Source: DASUBN01 sp050261675
GTDB lineage: Bacteria; Pseudomonadota; Gammaproteobacteria; Natronospirales; REEB76
DNA: 64,000 nt
Assembly (NCBI GenBank): GCA_050261675.1
Contig: JBLNDO010000059.1
Location: 1-64,000 of the forward strand
Direction: 5' to 3'
Part shown: positions 8,379 to 15,618 of the stretch, one piece after another
How the letters are laid out: each line of letters starts with the position of its first letter
How positions within the stretch are numbered: the stretch's first letter is position 1
Position numbers and translations under genes: made by a program
The notes under the pieces: generated by a model
The model's database searches: none
What the model was told of the DNA's origin: nothing
Seen by the model: the letters and a program-made list of their open reading frames with translations, nothing else

Positions 8379-9815
8379 TCAGTGGGCGGCGCTTTGGGCC
8401 GCGGTGCGGTTGAGGGTGCGCAGCAGGGCCCCGCCCAGGACCGCCGCCAGCGCCACGAAGGCCGCACCGCAAACGAACGCCGCCTGGTAACCGCCGTCCA
8501 GCGCGCTCACGCTCCCGATGCCCGCCGCGCTGAGACCGTCGGTACGCGCCGCGGCGGTGCTGGCGAGGGCCGCGAGGCCCAAGGAACCGCCGAGCATGAA
8601 TGCGGTGTTCACGAGGCCCGAGGCCAGGCCCGACTCCGTCTCCGCCACTTCGCTCATGGCGGCCATGAGTACCGGGTTGAAGCCGATGCCCGCGCCGAGC
8701 CCCAGGAGCAGCATGCCGGGCAGCACGTCCGCCACGAGCGTGCCGTGCAGCGGCGCCCGGGCGAAAAGCAGGAGACCCGCCGCCGCCATCAAGAGCCCGA
8801 AGGCCAGGGGACCGCGGATGCCGAAGCGCATCACCAACTTGGCGGACAGCCCGAGGGAGAACACCGCCATGATGAGGTTGGCGGGCAGGAAGGCCATGCC
8901 GATCTGGAAGGGGCTGAAATTCAGCACCCGCTGCATGTAGAGGGCGGAGAGGAAGAACCAGGCGAACATGCCGGCGCACCAGAGCACGCCCACCACGCTC
9001 GCCACCGAAAGATTGCGCAGGCGGAACATGGCGAGCGGCACCAGGGGCTTGCGCACCCGGCTTTCCAGCGCCAGGAAGACTCCGAACACCACGAGCGACG
9101 CGCCCAGGATGCCGAGGGTCTGTACCGATCCCCAGCCCGCCTGGTTGCCGTTGATGGTGGCGTAGACGGCGAGCAGCAAGGCGAGCGTTACGCTCACGGC
9201 GCCGCCCACGTCCAGGTGCTGGCGTCCTTCCGCCTCGCCGGCGTGGGTGGGCAGCAGCCACCAGCAGAGCGCGAACACCGCGATGCCCACCGGCACGTTC
9301 ACCAGGAAGATCCAGTGCCAGTTGAAGGCGCCGGTGAGCACGCCGCCCAGGAGCGCGCCGATGCCACCGCCGCCCGCGCAGACGAAGCCGTACACGCCCA
9401 TGGCCTTGGTCCGGTCCTCGTGGGCGGTGAACAGGTTCATGATGAGCGAGAGCGACACCGCGTCCACGATGGCGCCACCCAGCCCCTGCACACCCCTCGC
9501 CAACAACAAATATGCGCGAGAGCCGGCGAGGCCGCAGGCGAACGACGCCAAGGTAAAGAGCGCGAGCCCGATGAGGAACACGCGCCGGTGGCCGTAGAGA
9601 TCGCCGAGGCGGCCGCCCAGCAGCAGGAAACCGCCGAAGATCAGCATGTAGGCGTTCACCACCCAGGCGAGGGAGGTCTCGTCGAAGCCCAAGTCGGCGC
9701 GGATGGAAGGCAGCGCCACGTTCACGATGGTGACGTCCAGCACGATCATGAGCGCGCCCATGCAGAGCAGACCCATGGCGAGCCAACGGTTCTGGTAATG
9801 CTTCGCGAGACTCAT
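8379..9815 (-). CDS. MFS drug efflux transporter, DHA2 (14-helix) type
   Basis: A 478-residue proton-coupled efflux pump of the EmrB/QacA group. About 14 hydrophobic helices can be read; motif A appears as GGRLGDLYGHRRVF after helix 2, and GARGVQGLGGA-type motif B residues as LLARGVQGLGGAIV. Motif C-like GGVLTGAFNWHWIFLVNVPVG is present before helix 6. The start is ATG 9815, preceded by GGAGAAG at about 5-8 bp, and it abuts the stop of the reductase-like gene (TGATG). No periplasmic adaptor or outer-membrane gene is adjacent, so it probably works alone. Its substrate may be what the ArsR-type regulator senses, which is inference. Confidence 0.93.
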   Translation of the reverse strand: MSLAKHYQNRWLAMGLLCMGALMIVLDVTIVNVALPSIRADLGFDETSLAWVVNAYMLIFGGFLLLGGRLGDLYGHRRVFLIGLALFTLASFACGLAGSRAYLLLARGVQGLGGAIVDAVSLSLIMNLFTAHEDRTKAMGVYGFVCAGGGGIGALLGGVLTGAFNWHWIFLVNVPVGIAVFALCWWLLPTHAGEAEGRQHLDVGGAVSVTLALLLAVYATINGNQAGWGSVQTLGILGASLVVFGVFLALESRVRKPLVPLAMFRLRNLSVASVVGVLWCAGMFAWFFLSALYMQRVLNFSPFQIGMAFLPANLIMAVFSLGLSAKLVMRFGIRGPLAFGLLMAAAGLLLFARAPLHGTLVADVLPGMLLLGLGAGIGFNPVLMAAMSEVAETESGLASGLVNTAFMLGGSLGLAALASTAAARTDGLSAAGIGSVSALDGGYQAAFVCGAAFVALAAVLGGALLRTLNRTAAQSAAH

Positions 9816-10381
9816 CACTTCTTCTCCGGATGGTAGGTGAGCATCACCAGCCTGGAATCGAAACTCTTGACGCCGACGAGCTTGAGGTCGACGCGCTTGC
9901 TCAAGCCCTGGAATTCCGGCGTGCCGCCGCCCAGGATTACCGGGGCCACGAGGATGCGATATTCATCGATGAGCCCGTGGGGCGTCAGCGCCGAGACTAG
10001 GCCGCCGCTGCCGAAGATCACCATGTCCTTGCCCTTCTCGGCCTTGAGCTTTTTCACGGTGCCGGTGGGATCCGCCGACACCTTGGCGTTGTCCCAGCGG
10101 CCCCAGGGGGCCTGCTTGAGGGTCTCGGAGAACACCCACTTGGGGAGCTCGTTCATGGGTCGCGTGATGGCCGGGTCGCCCTTTTCTGCCTCGGGGCTCG
10201 TCCAATAGCTTTCCATCATCTGGTAGGTGAGCCGACCGAAGAGCAGCGCGTCCACCTCCGTGAGCAGCTGGCTGGCATAGGCAAAAAACTCCGGGCCGGG
10301 GGTCATCCAGGTCAAGTCCTTCTCTGGCCCGTCGATGTAGCCATCCAGAGAGATGAGGTTGGAGACGATTACCTTGCGCAT
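9815..10381 (-). CDS. Dihydrofolate reductase-family protein (RibD C-terminal fold), copy A
   Basis: A 188-residue protein related to copy B at 6336-6935: VIVSNLISLDGYIDGPEKDL at the N terminus, ALLFGRLTYQMME, KDMVIFGSGGLVSAL and APVILGGGTPEFQG. The ATG at 10381 has a GAGGAG Shine-Dalgarno sequence six bases upstream and is preferred to the ATG at 10387, which overlaps the previous stop but touches that sequence directly. The enzymatic substrate is unknown. Having two members in one operon suggests related but non-identical substrates. Confidence 0.85.
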   Translation of the reverse strand: MRKVIVSNLISLDGYIDGPEKDLTWMTPGPEFFAYASQLLTEVDALLFGRLTYQMMESYWTSPEAEKGDPAITRPMNELPKWVFSETLKQAPWGRWDNAKVSADPTGTVKKLKAEKGKDMVIFGSGGLVSALTPHGLIDEYRILVAPVILGGGTPEFQGLSKRVDLKLVGVKSFDSRLVMLTYHPEKK

Positions 10382-10383
10382 GC

Positions 10384-10887
10384 TCATCTCCTCACGTTGG
10401 GTGTGGGCAGATCCTGGACGGGCCCATCCTTCAGGGAATCCGCGATCCGCTCCATGAGGCCGCGGGTGCCGCGCTCGCGGGAACCGGCGTCGTCGTAACC
10501 GTCCAGGAACGCGCCCTGCTCGGTGATGGTGAGCTTCGTGCCGTTGCCCTCGCGGGCGAATTCGATGGTGGCGAGCGACACGGAGATGTGCCTCTCGTCC
10601 AGGTGCATGTCGTAGACATAGACGATGCGCTGCTCCGGCACGATATCCCGGTACAGAGCATCGAAAGTGGACACCATGCCGCTCTTCCACTTGCCGCTAA
10701 GGTGCTCACGGCCGCCCACACGAAAATCGAATACCCGGGACTGCAAGTCCCACTCGCTGCCGCCGCCGAACCAGCGGGACTTGGCCTCCGGGTCGGAGAA
10801 GGCCTTGTAAACCCTTGCCACGGCTGCGTCGTAATGGCGTTCCAGGGTGAAGCTCGCGTGCTGGGTGACGGAATTCTTGATGCTCAT
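10384..10887 (-). CDS. SRPBCC/AHSA1 domain protein, copy B
   Basis: A 167-residue SRPBCC protein with FTLERHYDAAVARVYKAFSD, RWFGGG, FRVGGREHLSGKW and a long GTKLTITEQGAFLDGYDD strand typical of the subgroup commonly found beside ArsR-type regulators. It lacks the terminal GWGGTF helix motif of copies C and D and has RGLMERIADSL instead. It lies 14 bp after copy A. Function unknown; a ligand-binding or small-molecule-modifying role is inferred from the fold. Confidence 0.88.
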   Translation of the reverse strand: MSIKNSVTQHASFTLERHYDAAVARVYKAFSDPEAKSRWFGGGSEWDLQSRVFDFRVGGREHLSGKWKSGMVSTFDALYRDIVPEQRIVYVYDMHLDERHISVSLATIEFAREGNGTKLTITEQGAFLDGYDDAGSRERGTRGLMERIADSLKDGPVQDLPTPNVRR

Positions 10888-10901
10888 GGACAGGCTCCTG
10901 A

Positions 10902-11375
10902 TCAGTAGATTTTCTCGAGCAACCCGTCGAGCCGCTCGAAGCATTCGGTCCAGCCGCCCGCGTGGCCGTCGCGGGAGCCCGGGTTCTCGAAGGGCGCCTG
11001 GTGGAAGGTCATCTTGGTCTTGCCGCCCTGGTCCTCGAAGCGCACCGTCACCACGGTCTCGTGGCCGGGCCGGCCGTCCTCCCGGTCCCAGGCGTGGGTG
11101 AAGACCAGGAGCCTGTCCTTCACGATCTCCCGGTAGACGCCGCCGAGCCAGAGTTCCCTGCCGTCGGGCTTCACCATGCAGGAGCGCCAGGGCCCGCCGG
11201 GGCGTAGCTCGCCCGTGGCGCTCGGGATGGTGAAGCCGTGGGGCGCGAGCCAGTTCACGATGTGCCTGGGTTCGGTCCAGCACTGGAACACCAGCGACAC
11301 GGGCGCGTCGAAGACGCGGACCAGGGTGAGATCCAGCGCGCCCGCGGGCGCGGCGGCCTTATTTCTTGCGGCCAT
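10902..11375 (-). CDS. SRPBCC/AHSA1 domain protein, copy A
   Basis: A 157-residue SRPBCC protein: LTLVRVFDAPVSLVFQCW, HIVNWLAPHGFTIP, LRPGGPWRSCM and the C-terminal GGWTECFERLDGLLEKI helix. It begins inside the 3' end of the ArsR-type gene (17-bp overlap), with GAGG eight bases before the ATG. A regulator immediately followed by an SRPBCC gene is a widespread arrangement in proteobacteria, but this one is extended to a ten-gene operon. Confidence 0.88.
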   Translation of the reverse strand: MAARNKAAAPAGALDLTLVRVFDAPVSLVFQCWTEPRHIVNWLAPHGFTIPSATGELRPGGPWRSCMVKPDGRELWLGGVYREIVKDRLLVFTHAWDREDGRPGHETVVTVRFEDQGGKTKMTFHQAPFENPGSRDGHAGGWTECFERLDGLLEKIY

Positions 11376-11724
11376 GTTTCTTCACCTCTGCGGTTTGTTC
11401 CTGCGCCTGCAGTTCCTTCAGGTATTCGTCCAACCGGTCCAGGCGCTCTTCCCAGTGGCGGCGGTACTGCTCCACCCAGTTGGACACGTCCTTGAGGGGG
11501 GAGGCCTTCAGGCGACAGGGGCGCCACTGGGCGTGGCGTCCGCGACTGATGAGTCCGGCTCTCTCCAGCACCTTGAGATGCTTCGTCACCGCGGGCTTGC
11601 TGATCTCGAAGGGCGCGGCGAGCTCGGTCACCGAGGTCTCCCCGGTGGCGAGCCGCGCCAGGATGGCCCGGCGGGTCGGGTCCGCCAGGGCGGCAAAAGT
11701 GGCGCTCAGCTGGTCGGAGGGCAT
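11359..11724 (-). CDS. ArsR-family winged-helix transcriptional regulator
   Basis: A 121-residue dimeric repressor candidate. The winged helix-turn-helix spans about residues 8-80: LADPTRRAILARLATGETSVTELA, then the recognition helix SKPAVTKHLKVLERAGLI and the wing GRHAQWRPCRL. The metal-binding ELCVCDL motif of ArsR/SmtB metal sensors is absent, so it is more like the non-metal subgroup that accompanies SRPBCC genes. The C-terminal tail is Lys-rich. ATG 11724 is chosen; an in-frame ATG at 11739 is possible. It is first in the operon and probably represses it. Confidence 0.9.
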   Translation of the reverse strand: MPSDQLSATFAALADPTRRAILARLATGETSVTELAAPFEISKPAVTKHLKVLERAGLISRGRHAQWRPCRLKASPLKDVSNWVEQYRRHWEERLDRLDEYLKELQAQEQTAEVKKHGRKK

Positions 11725-11740
11725 ATTAGTACACCACATG

Positions 11741-11787
11741 GTTAATTAACTTGAAGGTAAAATACACAAGCTGAACCTGCCCGTCAA
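11741..11787 (-). promoter_or_regulatory. Sigma-70 promoter with AT-rich palindrome, head of the ArsR/SRPBCC operon
   Basis: On the minus strand TTGACG (11787-11782) and TATTTT (11764-11759) are separated by exactly 17 bp. The predicted start near 11752 is followed immediately by the palindrome GTTAATTAAC (11741-11750), in the right place for an autoregulatory operator. This AT-rich patch contrasts with its surroundings. Confidence 0.65.
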
Positions 11788-11800
11788 GCAGGTATAAACC

Positions 11801-12286
11801 CTAGGGATTACAAGGGCGTGGCCATTCGCCGCCGGCGAAGCCCTGCTGCCGCCAGGCTTCGTAGACCAGCACCGCCACGGCGTTGGAGAGATTGAGGCTG
11901 CGGTTGTCGGGCCGCATGGGGAGACGGAGGATCTGGTCTTTTGGCATCGCGTCCAGCATGGACTGGGGCAGACCGCGGGTCTCGGGGCCGAAGAGGAAAG
12001 TGTCCCCGTCCCGGTACTCCACGTCGGTATAGCGCTGTGTGCCGCGTGTCGAAACTGCGAAGACCCGCGCAGGCGCCGCGCTTTCCAGAAATGCTTCGTA
12101 ATTCTTGTGCTCGTGGACCTGTGCCATCTCGTGGTAATCGAGACCGGCGCGCTTTACCCGCGCCTCGGAGAGTTCGAAACCGAGTGGATGGATGAGATGG
12201 AGCGCGGCCCCCGCGTTGGCGCACAGGCGTATGATGTTCCCCGTATTCGGCGGGATTTCCGGCTGGAATAAGACCACGTGGAACAT
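11801..12286 (-). CDS. trmL: tRNA (cytidine(34)-2'-O)-methyltransferase
   Basis: A 161-residue SPOUT methyltransferase that 2'-O-methylates the wobble nucleotide of tRNA-Leu isoacceptors. Visible motifs are FQPEIPPNTGNIIRLCANAG at the N terminus, LFGPETRGLP, and the knot segment LRLPMRPDNRSLNLSNAVAV. The length agrees with E. coli TrmL (157). ATG 12286 directly precedes MFHVVLFQPEIPPNTGNI, the usual N terminus. Its start codon lies only 17 bp from that of the divergent pyrD, so the two promoters must overlap each other's coding sequence. Confidence 0.95.
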   Translation of the reverse strand: MFHVVLFQPEIPPNTGNIIRLCANAGAALHLIHPLGFELSEARVKRAGLDYHEMAQVHEHKNYEAFLESAAPARVFAVSTRGTQRYTDVEYRDGDTFLFGPETRGLPQSMLDAMPKDQILRLPMRPDNRSLNLSNAVAVLVYEAWRQQGFAGGEWPRPCNP

Positions 12287-12303
12287 CGGGACTACCGCTA
12301 GCG

Positions 12304-13281
12304 ATGAAAGACTGGACACCCCTCCCCGACTCCCTGAAGCTCGACTTCTGCGGCATGCAGTTCGATTCGCCGCTGGTCCTGCTCTCGGGATGCGTGGGAT
12401 TCGGCGAAGAATATACGCGGGTGGAAGGCTTTTCCAACCGCGATGCCGGCGCCGTGTGCCTCAAGGGCACCACGCTCAAGCCCCGCCTCGGCAACAAGCC
12501 ACACCGGGTCTACGAGACCCCGGCGGGGATGTTGAATGCCATCGGCCTGCAGAACCCGGGCGTCGAGCACGTGGTGAAGAAGATCCTGCCAACGCTGGAT
12601 TTCTCCGAGACCCGCTTCATCGCCAATGTCTCCGGTTCCACGGTAGAGGAATACGCCGAGGTCACCCGCCAGTTCGACGACTCCCCCATCGACGCCATGG
12701 AGATCAACATCTCCTGTCCCAATGTGAAGGAAGGCGGGGTGCAGTTCGGCAACGACCCGGAGATGTCGGCGCGAGTGGTGGCGGCCTGCCGCAAGGCCAC
12801 CAAGAAACCGATCATCACCAAGCTCTCGCCCAACCAGACGGACATCGCGCTGAACGCCAAGCGCTGCATCGAGGCGGGCACCGACGGCTTCGCGGTCATC
12901 AATACATTGATGGGCATGGCCATCGACGTGGAAAAACAGACACCTGTCATCGGCAATTTCCAGGGCGGCCTCTCGGGGCCGGCCATCAAGCCCGTCGCCT
13001 TGTTGAAGGTGCATCAGGTCTATCAGGTGGCGAAGGCCCACAAGGTGCCCATCATCGGCCAGGGGGGCGTCACTACCGTCAACGACGCCATCGAGTTCCT
13101 GCTGGCGGGCGCCACGGCCATCGGCGTCGGTACCGCGCTCTTCTACGACCCACTCGTCTGCAAGAAGCTCAACGCCGGCATCGCGGACTATCTCAAACGT
13201 CACAATTTGAAAAATGTCAGCCAGCTCACCGGTGCCTTGAACCTGCCGGGGCAGAAACTCGAGGCCTGCGCCGCGGGTTGA
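12304..13281 (+). CDS. pyrD: Dihydroorotate dehydrogenase, class 1B-like catalytic subunit
   Basis: A 325-residue FMN-dependent TIM-barrel enzyme of pyrimidine synthesis. The motif INISCPNVKEGG places a Cys at the catalytic base position, the signature of class 1 rather than the Ser of membrane-bound class 2. GQGGVTTVNDAIEFLLAGATAIGVGTA is the phosphate-binding end of the barrel. Class 1B enzymes normally work with the iron-sulfur/FAD subunit PyrK, but no pyrK lies nearby in the window. Most gammaproteobacteria use the class 2 quinone-linked form, so this may be a second or replacement enzyme. A PreA-like pyrimidine reductase is a less likely alternative. Confidence 0.85.
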   Translation: MKDWTPLPDSLKLDFCGMQFDSPLVLLSGCVGFGEEYTRVEGFSNRDAGAVCLKGTTLKPRLGNKPHRVYETPAGMLNAIGLQNPGVEHVVKKILPTLDFSETRFIANVSGSTVEEYAEVTRQFDDSPIDAMEINISCPNVKEGGVQFGNDPEMSARVVAACRKATKKPIITKLSPNQTDIALNAKRCIEAGTDGFAVINTLMGMAIDVEKQTPVIGNFQGGLSGPAIKPVALLKVHQVYQVAKAHKVPIIGQGGVTTVNDAIEFLLAGATAIGVGTALFYDPLVCKKLNAGIADYLKRHNLKNVSQLTGALNLPGQKLEACAAG

Positions 13282-13282
13282 T

Positions 13283-13702
13283 TTAGTCTTCGCTCAAAAT
13301 CTCCGCTATCTCATAACTCACTGCCATTCCGCGGCGCAAGGTGTTCTGGATCTCGGCCACCTTGTCCGTGTGCGGCATCAGTTCCCGAATCTTCTCCTCC
13401 GGTGAACGGGCCGCCACGCTCGCGCGATAGCTCAAGGACTTGGCCGGCTCCCCAGGTCCGCCGAACTCCGCTTGCACGTCCACGTTCACGAGCAGCACCT
13501 CGACGCCGCGCTGCTTAGCTTCCCGGTACAGGTCATTGCAATAGCAGGTGGCGAGAGCCACGCAAAGCATCTCACCGCCGTTCACGCTGGAGCCGGGCGC
13601 GCCCAGCGTGGGCGGGATGCCGAGTTCGTGGAAGATGCCGTTGGTGGAAACCGCCACGGCGTGGTGCTGTTGGCGGTTCTCGATTGACGCTTCGATGCGC
13701 AT
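13283..13702 (-). CDS. OsmC family protein
   Basis: A 139-residue cytoplasmic protein of the OsmC/Ohr fold. The N-terminal beta region is followed by PTLGAPGSSVNGGEMLCVALATCYCNDLYREA, where OsmC proteins carry a redox Cys at a helix start. The C-terminal half has QNTLRRGMAVSYEI. The second peroxidatic Cys expected near the C terminus (CPVH in classic OsmC) is not seen, so peroxidase activity is doubtful. It converges with pyrD (stops one base apart). Confidence 0.8.
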   Translation of the reverse strand: MRIEASIENRQQHHAVAVSTNGIFHELGIPPTLGAPGSSVNGGEMLCVALATCYCNDLYREAKQRGVEVLLVNVDVQAEFGGPGEPAKSLSYRASVAARSPEEKIRELMPHTDKVAEIQNTLRRGMAVSYEIAEILSED

Positions 13703-13910
13703 GGGTCGTTTCCTGATTTGAGACAGTTGGGCGATTCTATCGATCGCGCAGTGAATTCTTCCCCAAGGTCGGATTCCCGCCATGGGATTAGGCTCCCGTG
13801 AATTGACATATACCAGTACAGCGGTTAGGGTTCGCGCCGGATATGCAATTTTGGCCAATCCGCCCCAGCCGGAAGGCGGCGGATGACGCGATCTCAATAG
13901 GGGAATCCAC

Positions 13911-15572
13911 ATGGCATCCTGGAAGAATCTTCGCCTGCCCTTGGCGGGCGTCTCGCTGTCCCTGGGTCTGCTCTTAGCGGCTTGCGGCGGCAAGAGCAAC
14001 TCGGCCGACGGCGCGGGGTCGTTCTATGAACCCGTCGGCAACATCGTATCCTCGGGACACTATGCCGGCCTATGGGTCGTGTCCGCCGACCAACCATCAA
14101 ACACGCCCATCCAGCTGACGCCGGACACCGTCGATATTCCCGATGACGGCGCCGGTCCCACCTTCTATGATTGGACTTACGCGTCCTCGGCGCGTAAGCG
14201 CGACAAAATGTTGCCGGCTTTCTTCGCCTACGGCGACGGGGGCCATATCTATGGGGTGAGTCTCAGCCAGCCAGGCACGCCGCGGCAACTTTCCAGCGGC
14301 AGTTATACGACGCTTTGTTCAGAGGTTGCGGTGCAGGCCGGGCCCTACAGCACATCCAAGTCCTACGTGTTGGCGCGGGTCACGGTGAACACCAGCACTG
14401 TCCCCTGCGACACCTCCTGGATTATCGCCACAACCGACGACGCCAACACGGCGCCCACCATACCGCCGGCGGCATTGTCCTTCGTCGGCGGTCTCAAGGA
14501 CCCAAGCACAGGACTGGTAACGGGCTTTCTGATGCATGCAGGCAATGAACTAGATGTCTATGCCCCCGATACCATGACAAAGACCTCCACACTGATAAGC
14601 AGCCTCCCCACGGGCGCCAAGGTATCGCTCGTGAGCATCAACTCCAGTCTCGGTCCGACCCAGGGAGTGGTCGTGGAGACCGGCAGTTTGGGAATAACCA
14701 GCTTGCAGGACGACGTCTATCTCGCGAGCAGCAGCCAAGCCCAACTCGTGGGCAGCTACAGCATTCCCACCTCGGCGGCCTGTAGTGTGGTTGACCAGCC
14801 CAGTTTCGTGGCCGGCACGGCGTCCGACTCGACGTTACTGTATGAGGTGCCGAATACCACCGGGGGGCCCGGCTTCAAACTGTATTCCGTGCCACTCTCG
14901 GGTGGAACTCCTGTCGTGTTCTACACCGACACGACGGATTGCGCCCCCAACATCGATGGATTATCGGGTGACCGTCTGGTGTTGGACGTGTACGGCGCGT
15001 TCAGCAACACGGCCGCGAGCATCTCCGTTAGCATCACGGGCTCCGCCACCCAAACGCCGTTGACGCTGCAGACGAGCGATACCACGAAGAACATTGCGTT
15101 CGTTCACTACGTGGTCGGAAACAATGCGTGGATAGACGATTTCACCTTTGATCCGACGACCGGTGCAACCAGCGACCTCACGGCCAGCGTCGTGGACGTG
15201 ACCAGTGGCAAGATCCTCAAGACCTACGCCCACTCGCGAATCACAGGCGACCTGTGGAAAGGATTCAACGCGGACGGCAGCATCGATCGCGGTCCCATGT
15301 TCATCGCCACGGGCATCGCGGCGGCAGGCTGCGATCTGACTATCTCCAGTTTCGAATCCGTGGATACCGAGAGCTTCGCCTCGAACATGGTTACGGTGTC
15401 CGACGCCCCCTGCGCACATCCGATCTTCGGTCCGGCGCCGTTGGCCGTGGGATGGTTGGGCAGCGGAATGTATTACCTGTCCGAGCCCTCGAACGGCAGC
15501 CTGACGTTCGGCAAGATTGGCTTGCCGGCATCCGGGAACTTCGCGGAGGTATTCGGTACGCCGGTGTATTGA
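13911..15572 (+). CDS. Large orphan lipoprotein of unknown function
   Basis: A 553-residue exported protein with a lipoprotein signal peptide: the lipobox LLLAAC puts the lipidated Cys at residue 25, followed by GGKSNSADG. The mature part is rich in Ser, Thr, Gly and short beta-strand segments with repeated phrases such as IYGVSLSQPGTPRQLSSG and FKLYSVPLSGGTPVVFYTD, which recalls TolB/WD-type propeller blades, though no family is recognised. Codon usage is somewhat less GC-rich than its neighbours. There is no operon partner: an OsmC gene lies divergently upstream and ntrC converges downstream. A surface or periplasmic binding role is possible but unsupported. Confidence 0.75.
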   Translation: MASWKNLRLPLAGVSLSLGLLLAACGGKSNSADGAGSFYEPVGNIVSSGHYAGLWVVSADQPSNTPIQLTPDTVDIPDDGAGPTFYDWTYASSARKRDKMLPAFFAYGDGGHIYGVSLSQPGTPRQLSSGSYTTLCSEVAVQAGPYSTSKSYVLARVTVNTSTVPCDTSWIIATTDDANTAPTIPPAALSFVGGLKDPSTGLVTGFLMHAGNELDVYAPDTMTKTSTLISSLPTGAKVSLVSINSSLGPTQGVVVETGSLGITSLQDDVYLASSSQAQLVGSYSIPTSAACSVVDQPSFVAGTASDSTLLYEVPNTTGGPGFKLYSVPLSGGTPVVFYTDTTDCAPNIDGLSGDRLVLDVYGAFSNTAASISVSITGSATQTPLTLQTSDTTKNIAFVHYVVGNNAWIDDFTFDPTTGATSDLTASVVDVTSGKILKTYAHSRITGDLWKGFNADGSIDRGPMFIATGIAAAGCDLTISSFESVDTESFASNMVTVSDAPCAHPIFGPAPLAVGWLGSGMYYLSEPSNGSLTFGKIGLPASGNFAEVFGTPVY

Positions 15573-15584
15573 ACGTTTGGCATA

Positions 15585-15608
15585 CCGGCCGGGAATCATC
15601 CCGGCCGG
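15585..15608. terminator. Hairpin between the orphan lipoprotein gene and ntrC
   Basis: A perfect 10-bp stem (CCGGCCGGGA/TCCCGGCCGG) with an ATCA loop lies between two convergent genes. It has no U tract on either strand, so it may act as a weak bidirectional terminator or protect transcript ends. Confidence 0.5.
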
Positions 15609-15618
15609 CATGTCGGCT

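Noticed and set aside
7875..9836. 653-codon open frame antisense to the SRPBCC and MFS genes
   Set aside because: The translation is Gln/His/Arg/Glu-rich without hydrophobic helices or motifs, as expected of a shadow; the minus-strand genes are convincing and tightly packed.
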